This document shows, piece after piece, positions 1-8,471 of a stretch of 64,000 nucleotides of DNA (position 1 is its first letter; the number at the start of each line of letters is the position of its first letter). Both the position numbers and the translations under genes were made by a program. The notes under the pieces are model-generated. The model worked only from the letters and a program-made list of their open reading frames with translations, made no database searches and was not told where the DNA came from. Origin of the DNA: Flavobacterium sp. NG2 (GTDB lineage: Bacteria; Bacteroidota; Bacteroidia; Flavobacteriales; Flavobacteriaceae); NCBI RefSeq assembly GCF_034119845.1, contig NZ_CP139420.1:1652001-1716000 (forward strand), given 5' to 3'.

Positions 1-400
1 AATATTGGTTTGAAGCCGAAGCAGTTTGCCAAATTTCTTGCGAACGAAAATGCGAGCGATTAGCTTCAGGATATCCTACATTTTGAATAACAGATAAATG
101 TCCGTTTTGTAACATTTGAGCAAATCCTTTAAGTGCAGGATGAAATGCCATTCCTTTATCTGCGCCTATCACTTCTTCTTTTGATAATGCGATTTTTGGA
201 CGTAAAAAGTAATAATTAGGATCCTGATAAGGGATAAAGGTATTTAATCCATCGTTTCCACCATTAAGTTGTACAAAAACAACAGATTGTTCACCTATAA
301 CTAAGTTTTGTTGTGAGCCAAAGGCATGTAGGAAGTCAGGTAAAAGTAAAGAACCACCAGTAAAAGTTCCTGTTAAGGCTAAAAAGTTTCTTCTGTTCAT
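1..400 (-). CDS. DUF1501 family secreted protein (N-terminal part, runs off window)
   Basis: The reverse strand from 400 is open to the window edge and encodes about 133 residues beginning MNRRNFLALTG, a twin-arginine-like leader (R3-R4 followed by a hydrophobic stretch and small residues). The next part, with VVFVQLNGGNDGLNT, matches the start of the DUF1501 family, which includes predicted alkaline-phosphatase-fold secreted proteins. The stop lies outside the window. A DUF1800 gene ends only 10 bp upstream, so the two are probably cotranscribed; this pairing is common in Bacteroidota and Planctomycetes. The biochemical role is not established. Confidence 0.85.
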   Translation of the reverse strand, partial: MNRRNFLALTGTFTGGSLLLPDFLHAFGSQQNLVIGEQSVVFVQLNGGNDGLNTFIPYQDPNYYFLRPKIALSKEEVIGADKGMAFHPALKGFAQMLQNGHLSVIQNVGYPEANRSHFRSQEIWQTASASNQY

Positions 401-410
401 GATGATTGGA

Positions 411-1796
411 TTAAATTAATTGAAATTCAGGAAGTTTTATCATGTTGCTGAATAATCTCAAAACGGCCTGATCAGCATTTTTGGCATTTTCGTCAAAATC
501 ATATTTTAAGATAGATTCAAAATCTTTTTGACTGCTTTCGTCCACCTGAAAAAGTAATCTATCAGACAATTGCGCAATGATTTGTTTGTTGTTTCCTTTG
601 GTCCAGTCCAAATGCACAGGGACTTCCTTCATTTTAGGACTGTCCATTTTTGATGGATCTTTGAGTAGTTTTTGATTTAATATTCTACCATTTGTAAGGA
701 TATACGAAAGATTGTTTCTCTGTAAATACATTTGTGAAGTAAGCCAAGATTTTCCGCCATCCCAACCTTTCACATTGGGCTGGTTGAATAAATCCATATT
801 TTGTTGTTTCGCAAAATTTGCTATAAAGGCATTGTTTTTAATGTCTATATTTAATTCTGAGATTAACTGTAAACTGTATTCTAATGGATTTTTAATTTTA
901 GAACCAGCAGTATTTTTATCGAATTCTTCGGTGAAAATTTTGGTCAATAATGGTTTGATTTCAAAGTTTACTGATCTAAAATAGTCTCCGTAATAGGTTA
1001 CTAATTTTTCATTAGGCTCATCATATATAAACCATTTTAGGATTTTTCGAGTTACAAAATAAGGGATGTTTTTTTGTTCGAAAATAATATCTACCATTTC
1101 GTCAATTTTGAAAACTCCTTTCTTTCCAAAATAAATAATCGGGTCATTGTCTTCTTCTCTTTTGCGGTATGTTGCTTTGTCTTCGCCAATGCCAAGACCG
1201 GCTAAACCTTTAGCGCCATTTTGAATGTCATCTTCGGTGTAATTGCCTATTCCGATGGTGAAAAGTTCTAATAATTCACGGCTTAAATTTTCGTTTATTT
1301 TCCCTTTTTTATTATCGGTGTTGTCTAAGTAACGAACCACAGCGTTAGATTGTACGATTTGTTTGGTTAGTTCTTTGAAGTTTCCAAAAGCATGTTCTCG
1401 TAAAATTTGGTTGTGCTGAAAAATCCAATAATTTACTTTTACTTTTTGATAGGTGGCTACATAATGATTGTGCCAAAAGCAAACCATTTTTTCTTTTAAA
1501 GGAAATTCGTCGTTTAGCATTTTATCAATCCACCATGACTTCATTTCGACATTTGTACTGTTGCTAGCTTTTAGAAGCATTTTTTTTGCTTCGCCATCAG
1601 CATCTTTGGCCATTTGACGCATTTCCTTTAATTCAGCAAAAGTTTTAGGGCTATCTGCTAAAAATAAGGGAATGTTATTATCAAAAGGGACACGAAATGA
1701 TTGTTCTAAGAATTTTTTTATTCCTAAGTTTTCAATTGTTGATGCCTGTTTATTAGAAAAACCTAATCGGAGCGACCAAAGTGAATTTCGATTCAT
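411..1796 (-). CDS. DUF1800 family protein
   Basis: A 461-aa protein starting MNRNSLWSLRLGF. It shows the DUF1800 pattern: an early helical region, the KMVCFWHNHY motif (around residue 103), then NENLSRELLELFTIGIGNYTEDD, written here only as a pattern of NxNxxRELLELFTxGxG, and YTEDDIQNGAKGLAG. The length is normal for the family. It lies directly upstream of the DUF1501 gene on the same strand, and the pair is usually conserved together. The function is unknown; an envelope or export role is often assumed because the partner is secreted. No clear signal peptide is visible at its own N terminus. Confidence 0.85.
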   Translation of the reverse strand: MNRNSLWSLRLGFSNKQASTIENLGIKKFLEQSFRVPFDNNIPLFLADSPKTFAELKEMRQMAKDADGEAKKMLLKASNSTNVEMKSWWIDKMLNDEFPLKEKMVCFWHNHYVATYQKVKVNYWIFQHNQILREHAFGNFKELTKQIVQSNAVVRYLDNTDNKKGKINENLSRELLELFTIGIGNYTEDDIQNGAKGLAGLGIGEDKATYRKREEDNDPIIYFGKKGVFKIDEMVDIIFEQKNIPYFVTRKILKWFIYDEPNEKLVTYYGDYFRSVNFEIKPLLTKIFTEEFDKNTAGSKIKNPLEYSLQLISELNIDIKNNAFIANFAKQQNMDLFNQPNVKGWDGGKSWLTSQMYLQRNNLSYILTNGRILNQKLLKDPSKMDSPKMKEVPVHLDWTKGNNKQIIAQLSDRLLFQVDESSQKDFESILKYDFDENAKNADQAVLRLFSNMIKLPEFQLI

Positions 1797-1917
1797 AATT
1801 GTTTAGATTTTTTGGTTGGTAAATCCGTTTTTCTTTTTAAATCACAATTAATTTAATGAGTAAAAAGAAGACTTTGTTAATTGGTTGTTCTATAGGATGC
1901 TAAATTGAGATAAAGGT

Positions 1918-2322
1918 TTAATCAATTGGATTCTTTTTTATTATACCACTTAAGTGAACACGTAAGGCTTCAACAGAGATACTTATTTCCCAAAAAGACA
2001 AACCTAAGGAGATGAGTAGGCCTAATAAACTAAACCCAAAAAAGTAAAGTGCAAAAAGGGATTGCTCTATAAATAATAATAACATTGCAAATACAGAAAG
2101 GAATAAACTACATACGCCAAATAGTTGCATGTATCGGATGAGTGTGAGACGAAGATTTAGGTTTTTTATTTCTAACAAGATGATTTTACTTTCCTCTTTT
2201 TCATAAGTATCTTTAAGTCCCCTTACAATGGTTGCAACGGTTAAAAAACGATTTGTATAGGCTAACAATATTAAGGAGGTTGCAGAAAAGAGTAAGGCTG
2301 GAGTTTCAATTTCAAGTGTCAT
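1918..2322 (-). CDS. DUF2721 family small membrane protein
   Basis: A 134-aa protein starting MTLEIETPALLFSATS, with three hydrophobic segments (about residues 8-25, 70-92 and 95-118) and a charged linker containing REK-like heptads. This resembles the DUF2721 family of small integral membrane proteins. The reading frame is open further upstream to 2418, but that extension would run through the terminator hairpin of lpdA (2401-2428), so the ATG at 2322 is preferred. Function unknown. Confidence 0.7.
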   Translation of the reverse strand: MTLEIETPALLFSATSLILLAYTNRFLTVATIVRGLKDTYEKEESKIILLEIKNLNLRLTLIRYMQLFGVCSLFLSVFAMLLLFIEQSLFALYFFGFSLLGLLISLGLSFWEISISVEALRVHLSGIIKKNPID

Positions 2323-2400
2323 AGTTTTGTTTTTAGGATGTCTAATGTACCAAATTTCGGGATTCTTTATTGAAAAAGAAATATTTGTAATAAACAAAAA

Positions 2401-2428
2401 AATCCGACTTGTTTTCACAAATCGGATT
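2401..2428 (-). terminator. Terminator downstream of lpdA
   Basis: AATCCGA (2401-2407) pairs with TCGGATT (2422-2428). On the reverse strand the hairpin is followed by a run of T. It lies about 60 bp after the lpdA stop codon. Confidence 0.75.
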
Positions 2429-2443
2429 TTGATATAATATACT

Positions 2444-2471
2444 GTAGAGTAACACTGCAGCGCGTCTCTAC
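2444..2471. repeat. Degenerate GTAGAG...CTCTAC palindrome (REP-like)
   Basis: GTAGAG (2444-2449) and CTCTAC (2466-2471) flank ACTGCAGCGCGT. This resembles the dispersed intergenic palindrome with GTAGAGACGC arms around a CTGCAG centre found in many bacterial genomes (recalled, not searched). The left arm is damaged. It sits between the lpdA stop and its terminator. Confidence 0.5.
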
Positions 2472-2484
2472 GTAGCGCTTTATT

Positions 2485-3873
2485 TTATAAGTGGATTACC
2501 TCACCATAAGCGTCAGCAACAGCTTCCATAACCGCTTCACTCATTGTTGGGTGTGGGTGAATTGCTTTAAGGATTTCGTGACCAGTAGTTTCTAGTTTAC
2601 GAGCTACAACTGCTTCAGCAATCATATCTGTTACACCAGCACCAATCATGTGGCATCCTAACCATTCTCCGTATTTTGCATCAAAGATTACTTTTACAAA
2701 ACCATCAGAATTTCCAGAAGCTTGTGCTTTTCCAGAAGCTGAGAATGGGAATTTACCAATTTTCAAATCGTATCCTTTTTCTTTAGCTTGTTTTTCAGTC
2801 AAACCTACAGAAGCAATTTCAGGAGTAGCATAAGTACAACCTGGTACGTTTCCGTAATCAATTGGGTCTACGTGCATTCCTGCAATTTTTTCAACACAGT
2901 TGATTCCTTCTGCAGAAGCTACGTGAGCCAAAGCCTGTCCAGGAGTTACATCACCAATAGCGTAGTAACCTGGAATATTTGTAGCATTGTAAGCGTTAAC
3001 TAAAATTTTATCTCTATCAGTAACAATACCTACTTCTTCTAAACCAATGTTTTCAATGTTAGTTTTGATACCAACAGCAGAAAGTAAAATTTCAGCCTCA
3101 AGAACTTCTTCTCCTTTAGCTGTTTTTACAAATGCTTTAACTCCATTTCCAGAAGTGTCAATGCGCTCTACTGAAGAATTGGTCATCACTTTAATACCTG
3201 CTTTTTTCAAAGATTTTTCAAATTGTTTTGAGATATCTTCATCTTCAACAGGTACAACGTTTGGCATAAATTCTACAATAGTAACCTCAGTTCCCATAGA
3301 ATTGTAAAAATGTGCAAACTCAACTCCAATTGCTCCAGAACCAACGATGATCATTGATTTAGGTTGTTTTGGTAAAGTCATTGCTTGACGGTAACCAATA
3401 ACTTTTACACCATCTTGTGGTAAGTTAGGCAACTCACGAGAGCGAGCTCCTGTAGCAATAATAATATGGTCAGCACTATATTCAGTAACTTTATTGTCTT
3501 TATCTGTAACGTCAATTTTTTTACCTGGTTTTAGTTTACCAAAACCATTAATCACGTCAATTTTATTTTTTTTCATCAAGAAAGTAACTCCCTTACTCAT
3601 TCCTTCAGCAACCGAACGGCTACGTTGAACTACAGCTGGGAAATCCTTGTCGAATGAAGAAACAGTCAATCCGTAATCAGAAGCATGTTTTAGATAATCA
3701 AAAACTTGAGCTGATTTTAATAAAGCTTTGGTAGGGATACATCCCCAGTTCAAGCAAACACCTCCTAAGTTTTCTTTTTCAACTACGGCAACTTTAAACC
3801 CTAATTGTGATGCTCTAATGGCAGTTACATATCCGCCTGGTCCACTTCCTAAAACAATAACGTCGTATTTCAT
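2485..3873 (-). CDS. lpdA: Dihydrolipoyl dehydrogenase (E3)
   Basis: A 462-aa flavoprotein that reoxidises dihydrolipoamide in the 2-oxoacid dehydrogenase and glycine-cleavage complexes, passing electrons to NAD. Visible are the FAD-binding GSGPGGYVTA motif at residues 9-18, the redox-active disulfide in GGVCLNWGCIPTK (residues 38-50), the NAD-binding GSGAIGVEFA motif near residue 178, the second FAD motif in YAIGDVT near 308, and the C-terminal active-site HPHPTMSEA near 440. Length and order are normal for the family. The gene is monocistronic, with its own promoter box and terminator. Confidence 0.97.
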   Translation of the reverse strand: MKYDVIVLGSGPGGYVTAIRASQLGFKVAVVEKENLGGVCLNWGCIPTKALLKSAQVFDYLKHASDYGLTVSSFDKDFPAVVQRSRSVAEGMSKGVTFLMKKNKIDVINGFGKLKPGKKIDVTDKDNKVTEYSADHIIIATGARSRELPNLPQDGVKVIGYRQAMTLPKQPKSMIIVGSGAIGVEFAHFYNSMGTEVTIVEFMPNVVPVEDEDISKQFEKSLKKAGIKVMTNSSVERIDTSGNGVKAFVKTAKGEEVLEAEILLSAVGIKTNIENIGLEEVGIVTDRDKILVNAYNATNIPGYYAIGDVTPGQALAHVASAEGINCVEKIAGMHVDPIDYGNVPGCTYATPEIASVGLTEKQAKEKGYDLKIGKFPFSASGKAQASGNSDGFVKVIFDAKYGEWLGCHMIGAGVTDMIAEAVVARKLETTGHEILKAIHPHPTMSEAVMEAVADAYGEVIHL

Positions 3874-3961
3874 TTTTTTGCTATTTTATATTTAATGCTT
3901 AAGATCAACTTGCTTGAACAACTGTTTTTTTAAATTGGTTGTTACAATTGTAATGCGATTG

Positions 3962-3969
3962 CGAAATTA
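3962..3969 (-). promoter_or_regulatory. Possible lpdA -7 box
   Basis: The reverse strand reads TAATTTCG, one mismatch from the Bacteroidota consensus TAnnTTTG, about 90 bp before the lpdA ATG. No good -33 TTG was identified. The rest of the 333-bp gap between lpdA and the lyase (3874-4206) is AT-rich and shows nothing else recognisable. Confidence 0.4.
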
Positions 3970-4206
3970 CGGATTTATTTTAAAAGTTGATTTAAAACTT
4001 TATGGATTTACTAATTTATAGGGTTATTTCACAGAGATTCTTAGGAAAGTGAAATTTTTGGATTGAATGTTGATTTCATTTTTAAAATTTAAATCAAATA
4101 TTTTCGAGACTATTTTTATTTATAAAAAAAATTATCACAATTTCAGTTTTTATTCACTTAAATATGTTGTTTTTTTTTGCTTTTTTTGTGGTAAACCAAT
4201 TTAACT

Positions 4207-6474
4207 ATGAATTTATCCAAAAAACTTTTGCCTTATGTTTTCTTATTGCTGTGTTTAAGTACATACGCACAAACGAATATTTCTAAGGATGCTATAATTG
4301 ACACTAAATCCTTAGTGAATTATTTGAATGAAGAGACTAAAAATAATTTGTTGTCTCAAAACAAAGATACTGAAGCTGTCCTAGCTGCTTATTTTAGAGA
4401 GAAATTTTCGGAACGTTACTTTTATGATTGGAGACAATTTGAAAACCGATTCGAAGCCTACAATAAATTGTATGATAACCAATCTTCCCATAAAGAAAGA
4501 GCGGCAGACCATATGCAGAAATTTAAGGATTCTACTCATTGGCAACTTCCATTTAATTATTTAAACGGAGAGGCTGTTAACGCTTATGCCTTGAGACATT
4601 TGGCGAGACAACATAAAATGGTTGATGTAGGGTTTGAATATTTCTATACTAAAAAGGACCCTAAGTATATTCGTTATTTCACTAACCAACTGTCTTCATT
4701 GAATGATGCCTTAAATGCTAGAAAGTTTGAAACCATGGAAAGTGGTAATGGCGTTTATGAGGTGTTTAGAACAGGGTATAGAGTGTTAAACTGGTTAACG
4801 ATTCATAATATGTTTTTAGGGCAAAAGGACTATTCTGATAAAGATCAATTAGTAACTATCGCTACTTTGTTACAGCATGGTCAAGACTTATATGAAAACA
4901 ATGCTGAATTTACACCAGGGAATCACCAGACTAGAGGTATGTCAGCTTTGGCAATGCTTTCGATTCTTTTTAGAGATTTTGAAGGAACAGAGTTATGGAA
5001 TCAAAGAGCGATGCTACGTTTAGAGGAACACCTTACTAAAGAGGTAAATCCTGATGGATTTCAATTTGAGCGTTCTGTCCATTATCATATTAGTGATATC
5101 GAAACCTATTTTTATGTGTATCAATTAGCTCAAAGGAGTAATGTTCAGGTGAGTAAAACTTGGGAGCAATCATTGAAGAAATTATTTTCGACCTTAGTTA
5201 AAATTGCTTATCCAGATAAATCAGCACCTGTTTTACAAGATGATACTAATGAACCTTGGGCAGAGAAAAATGATATTTCGGGAGCCGTTACTTTAGGATA
5301 TTTGTTGTTTAATGATCCTGAATTTGGTTTTCTAGCTACGAACCATGTCGACAACCAAATTTATTGGTTTGTAAGCGGGAAGCAAATGGAACAACTGAAT
5401 TCTATTTCTAAACAACAACCTTCTTTTAAGTCTGTTGAATTGCCCGAAACGAAATATTATATAATGAGAGAAGGATGGGAAGCCAATAATAAAATGATGA
5501 TTATAAGTGCAGGTTTGGATAAAGATAAGCCAGACCATCAGCATGGTGATATGTTGGGAGTGCAAGCAATGGCTAATGGGAATGTTATTTTGCCAAATTA
5601 TCAGGTGCGCTATTCATTACCAGATTTTGAGTTTTTTAAAAATTCGATGGTTAAAAATGTAGCCCTTGTAGATGATGAATTGCAAGGTAAAAATTGGACT
5701 GGAAATGCCGGTGGTAGTGGATTTGGTCAATACAAACAATTGCCAAAACCTAAAACAATAGCATGGAAAACGAATGTGAATTATGACTTTTTTGCTGGTA
5801 GTCATGATGGCTTTGAAAATGTAGGTGTAAGCTACTCTAGGCAGGTACTTTTTGTTAAGAATGGATTTTGGATAGTAAAAGACAACTTCAATTCTGATAA
5901 AACTCATGATTTTAAGCAAGTATGGCAAGGTCATTACACAACCGAAGACGGTCCAAATTTAGTTAGAGCCAATTTTCCTGATGCTAGTGGGTGTGATATT
6001 TTACAATTGAATCCAGCTGACAGAGTTCTTAATGCAGGAACTAGAGGGAAAGAATGGACTGTTGTTTCAAAATCAAATAGTTCTAATTTTAATTTCATAA
6101 CCGTTATTTATCCTTATAAAGGGTACAGTAATAGTCTTGATGCAAAAAAAGTTGCTTCAATTGTTGATGGTTGGAAAGTAAACAATCTTTCTTTTCAAGC
6201 AAAAGGAGATGATTTGAAGTCGCTTTCGAAAGAAAGGGAAGCTTATCTGTTTAATTTGAAAGAAGTTACAATTGACGGAATATCTGTTGGTTTTTCAAAT
6301 CAAACAGATGTGTTTGTTGTTTCGGAAAAAGAAAAAATTACAATCCATGCTATTGGAGTGGCTAATTCTGATGTAAAAATATTAGGTGCTAAAGTATCTC
6401 AATTAAATGGTGTTTCGGTAAAAGCTAAGGCTGTTTTAAAACCAGGAGATATTCTGGTGTTGGAAAAGAAATAA
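4207..6474 (+). CDS. Heparinase II/III-type polysaccharide lyase
   Basis: A 755-aa secreted protein with a cleavable signal peptide ending near TYAQ (residue 22). The N-terminal half is an alpha-helical toroid type region containing NHQTRG (N239-H240) and FERSVHYH (E288-H294). The C-terminal half is beta-rich with DHQHGD (D443-D448), where heparinase II/III families carry their metal-binding and catalytic His/Asp. It should cleave uronic-acid-containing polysaccharide by beta-elimination, but the substrate cannot be read from sequence (PL12, PL15, PL17 and PL21 share this architecture). No SusC/SusD pair or other carbohydrate enzyme adjoins it, so it is not in an evident polysaccharide utilisation locus. 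Confidence 0.8.
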   Translation: MNLSKKLLPYVFLLLCLSTYAQTNISKDAIIDTKSLVNYLNEETKNNLLSQNKDTEAVLAAYFREKFSERYFYDWRQFENRFEAYNKLYDNQSSHKERAADHMQKFKDSTHWQLPFNYLNGEAVNAYALRHLARQHKMVDVGFEYFYTKKDPKYIRYFTNQLSSLNDALNARKFETMESGNGVYEVFRTGYRVLNWLTIHNMFLGQKDYSDKDQLVTIATLLQHGQDLYENNAEFTPGNHQTRGMSALAMLSILFRDFEGTELWNQRAMLRLEEHLTKEVNPDGFQFERSVHYHISDIETYFYVYQLAQRSNVQVSKTWEQSLKKLFSTLVKIAYPDKSAPVLQDDTNEPWAEKNDISGAVTLGYLLFNDPEFGFLATNHVDNQIYWFVSGKQMEQLNSISKQQPSFKSVELPETKYYIMREGWEANNKMMIISAGLDKDKPDHQHGDMLGVQAMANGNVILPNYQVRYSLPDFEFFKNSMVKNVALVDDELQGKNWTGNAGGSGFGQYKQLPKPKTIAWKTNVNYDFFAGSHDGFENVGVSYSRQVLFVKNGFWIVKDNFNSDKTHDFKQVWQGHYTTEDGPNLVRANFPDASGCDILQLNPADRVLNAGTRGKEWTVVSKSNSSNFNFITVIYPYKGYSNSLDAKKVASIVDGWKVNNLSFQAKGDDLKSLSKEREAYLFNLKEVTIDGISVGFSNQTDVFVVSEKEKITIHAIGVANSDVKILGAKVSQLNGVSVKAKAVLKPGDILVLEKK

Positions 6475-6481
6475 TCTGATT

Positions 6482-6522
6482 AAAACAAAAGAGGGAATGT
6501 ATTGCATTCCCTCTTTTGTTTT
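6482..6522. terminator. Bidirectional terminator (lyase / ABC exporter)
   Basis: An 18-bp perfect inverted repeat: AAAACAAAAGAGGGAATG (6482-6499) with its complement at 6505-6522 and a 5-nt loop. A/T runs on both sides serve the convergent genes ending at 6474 and 6533. Confidence 0.9.
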
Positions 6523-6532
6523 GTATAATAGT

Positions 6533-8287
6533 TTAGTTTGCAACCGAAAACTGCGAATCGTATAAGTTTTTGTAATAACCAGATTCTTTGTCAATCAATT
6601 CTTGATGGGTTCCTTGTTCTACAATCAAACCTTGATCCATTACAACAATTTTATCAGCATTTACGATAGTTGCTAAACGATGCGCAATTACTATAGACGT
6701 TCTACCTTGCGTAATAGTTTCCGTTGCTCGTTGTATTAATTCTTCAGAATAAGTATCGATAGATGAAGTTGCTTCGTCCAAAATCAAAATACTCGGATTA
6801 CTCACATAAGCACGTAAAAAAGCAATCAATTGACGCTGACCTGATGACAACATCACACCTCTTTCTTTTACATCAAAATCATAATTATCTGGTAAGCTCA
6901 TAATGAAATCATGAACGCCAATTTCTTTTGCTGCTTTGTAAACATCTTCTCTGGAAATTTCAGGGTTGTTCAGGGTGATGTTGTTGTAAATAGTATCGGC
7001 AAAAAGAAACACATCTTGCAAAACTACTGCAATTTGCTTGCGTAACGAACTCAATGTGTAGTTTTCAATATTATGATTGTCAATACAAATCGTTCCCTCG
7101 TTGATTTCGTAAAAACGATTCAATAAGTTGATAATTGTAGATTTTCCTGCACCTGTGGAGCCTACAATTGCAATAGTGTCACCAGCGTTGACTTCGAGAT
7201 AGATACCTTTTATGACTTCTTCATTTGGGATATAACCAAAATGAACCTTTTTAAAAGAGATAGCACCATCAAAAACTGGCGCTTCTACTTTTCCTGTATC
7301 TTGAATTTGGTCTTGAGTGTCTAGGATTTCAAACACACGATTAGCAGCAATCATTCCCAGTTGCATCTCGTTGAACTTATCCGCAATTTGACGCAAAGGG
7401 TTGAACAACATTCCAATAAACATAGTGTACGAGAATAAATCACCAAAAGTGGTAAAATTGTCGCCATTTAAGATTTTTATACCCCCATACAAAACCACAA
7501 AACCCAAAGTCAGCGAAGAAATAATATCGGCAATTGGGAAGAAAATCGAGTTGTATAAAATGGTTTTAATCCAAGCCGTTTTATGTTTGTGATTGATTTC
7601 TTTAAATTTATCTGATTCAATAGTCTCGCGATTAAACAATTGCACGATTTTCATACCTGTCACACGCTCTTGTACAAAGGTGTTCATGTTAGCAATTTCG
7701 GCACGTACTTCCTCAAAGGCTATCTGCATTTTACGTTGAAAAATTCTAGTAAAATAAACTAATATAGGCATGGCAATAATTACAATCCATGTCAGTTTCC
7801 AGTTCATATAAAGCATAAAACCAAGTACTACCACCATTTTCATCAGGTCACTGATAATCATGAAAAGACCTTGACTAAAAATACGAGCAATGGCTTCAAT
7901 GTCAGAAACTGAACGGGTTACGAGCTGTCCTACAGGAACCAAATCAAAATATTTCATCCTAAAACTTAGAATGTGTTTAAAGAGCTTGACTCTAATGTCC
8001 TTGACGATATCTTGCCCCAGCCAGTTTGCCCAATACACAAAGTAAAACTGTGAAAAAACCTCCAGTAGCAATACAATCCCCATTAAAGTGATGTACATCA
8101 AGAGTCCGTTAGCGTCTTCGGTTTGAATGTAGCCATCCACTGTTTGCTTCAATAAATACGGGCGTAAAGCCGCAAAAACGGATAATGAAATGGCAAAAAC
8201 CACCACGCCATTAAATCGCCATTGATAAGGTTTGGTGTAAACTAAAATTCGTTTAAATAATCGTATGTCAAATGCTTTTGCTTTCAT
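6533..8287 (-). CDS. ABC exporter, fused permease and ATPase
   Basis: A 584-aa half-transporter. A six-helix type I exporter domain occupies roughly residues 20-310. The ATPase follows, with Walker A GSTGAGKST (near 376), signature LSSGQRQ (near 479), Walker B ILILDEATS and the H-loop IAHRL near 535. It belongs to the MsbA/MdlB-like multidrug and lipid exporter group and would act as a homo- or heterodimer in the inner membrane. The signature has SSGQ rather than SGGQ, which is common in this subgroup. The substrate is unknown; a second, distinct exporter of the same superfamily lies at 27794. Confidence 0.9.
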   Translation of the reverse strand: MKAKAFDIRLFKRILVYTKPYQWRFNGVVVFAISLSVFAALRPYLLKQTVDGYIQTEDANGLLMYITLMGIVLLLEVFSQFYFVYWANWLGQDIVKDIRVKLFKHILSFRMKYFDLVPVGQLVTRSVSDIEAIARIFSQGLFMIISDLMKMVVVLGFMLYMNWKLTWIVIIAMPILVYFTRIFQRKMQIAFEEVRAEIANMNTFVQERVTGMKIVQLFNRETIESDKFKEINHKHKTAWIKTILYNSIFFPIADIISSLTLGFVVLYGGIKILNGDNFTTFGDLFSYTMFIGMLFNPLRQIADKFNEMQLGMIAANRVFEILDTQDQIQDTGKVEAPVFDGAISFKKVHFGYIPNEEVIKGIYLEVNAGDTIAIVGSTGAGKSTIINLLNRFYEINEGTICIDNHNIENYTLSSLRKQIAVVLQDVFLFADTIYNNITLNNPEISREDVYKAAKEIGVHDFIMSLPDNYDFDVKERGVMLSSGQRQLIAFLRAYVSNPSILILDEATSSIDTYSEELIQRATETITQGRTSIVIAHRLATIVNADKIVVMDQGLIVEQGTHQELIDKESGYYKNLYDSQFSVAN

Positions 8288-8320
8288 TGTTTAGGAGCAT
8301 AACGCTCTGTTTTTATAATT

Positions 8321-8398
8321 ACGTCCAGTCCTGCTGTTCGCTTTAATCTTTTTATTTTTAAAGAAAAATAAAAAGGATTTCCGCTGCCATCAGGGCTA
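8321..8398 (-). repeat. Structured dispersed repeat, copy A
   Basis: Read on the reverse strand: TAGCCCTGATGGCAGCGG, then a 12-bp perfect hairpin (arms at 8348-8359 and 8364-8375, loop AAAG), then AAAGCGAACAGCAGGACT. The flanks match copy B at 23216-23290, but the hairpin arms are unrelated in sequence. It lies between the ABC exporter start and truA. Whether it is transcribed is unknown. Confidence 0.75.
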
Positions 8399-8429
8399 AT
8401 TAATATCGTTTTTATTTTCAAAAAGTCAT

Positions 8430-8471
8430 CTCCCAACTTCCCACTTCTAACTTCCCACTTCTACCTTCACA
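8430..8471. repeat. Six heptanucleotide units (CTTCCCA/CTTCTAA)
   Basis: Consecutive 7-bp units: CTCCCAA, CTTCCCA, CTTCTAA, CTTCCCA, CTTCTAC, CTTCACA. The last unit overlaps the truA stop codon (8467-8469). Related 7-bp units occur at 14903-14930 and 15008-15035. Confidence 0.8.

Noticed and set aside
712..984. 90-aa forward frame inside the DUF1800 gene
   Set aside because: Opposite strand of a well-supported gene, with no domain and no start signal.
4207..6474. Polysaccharide utilisation locus around the lyase
   Set aside because: No SusC/SusD, regulator or further carbohydrate enzymes adjoin it; neighbours are housekeeping genes.
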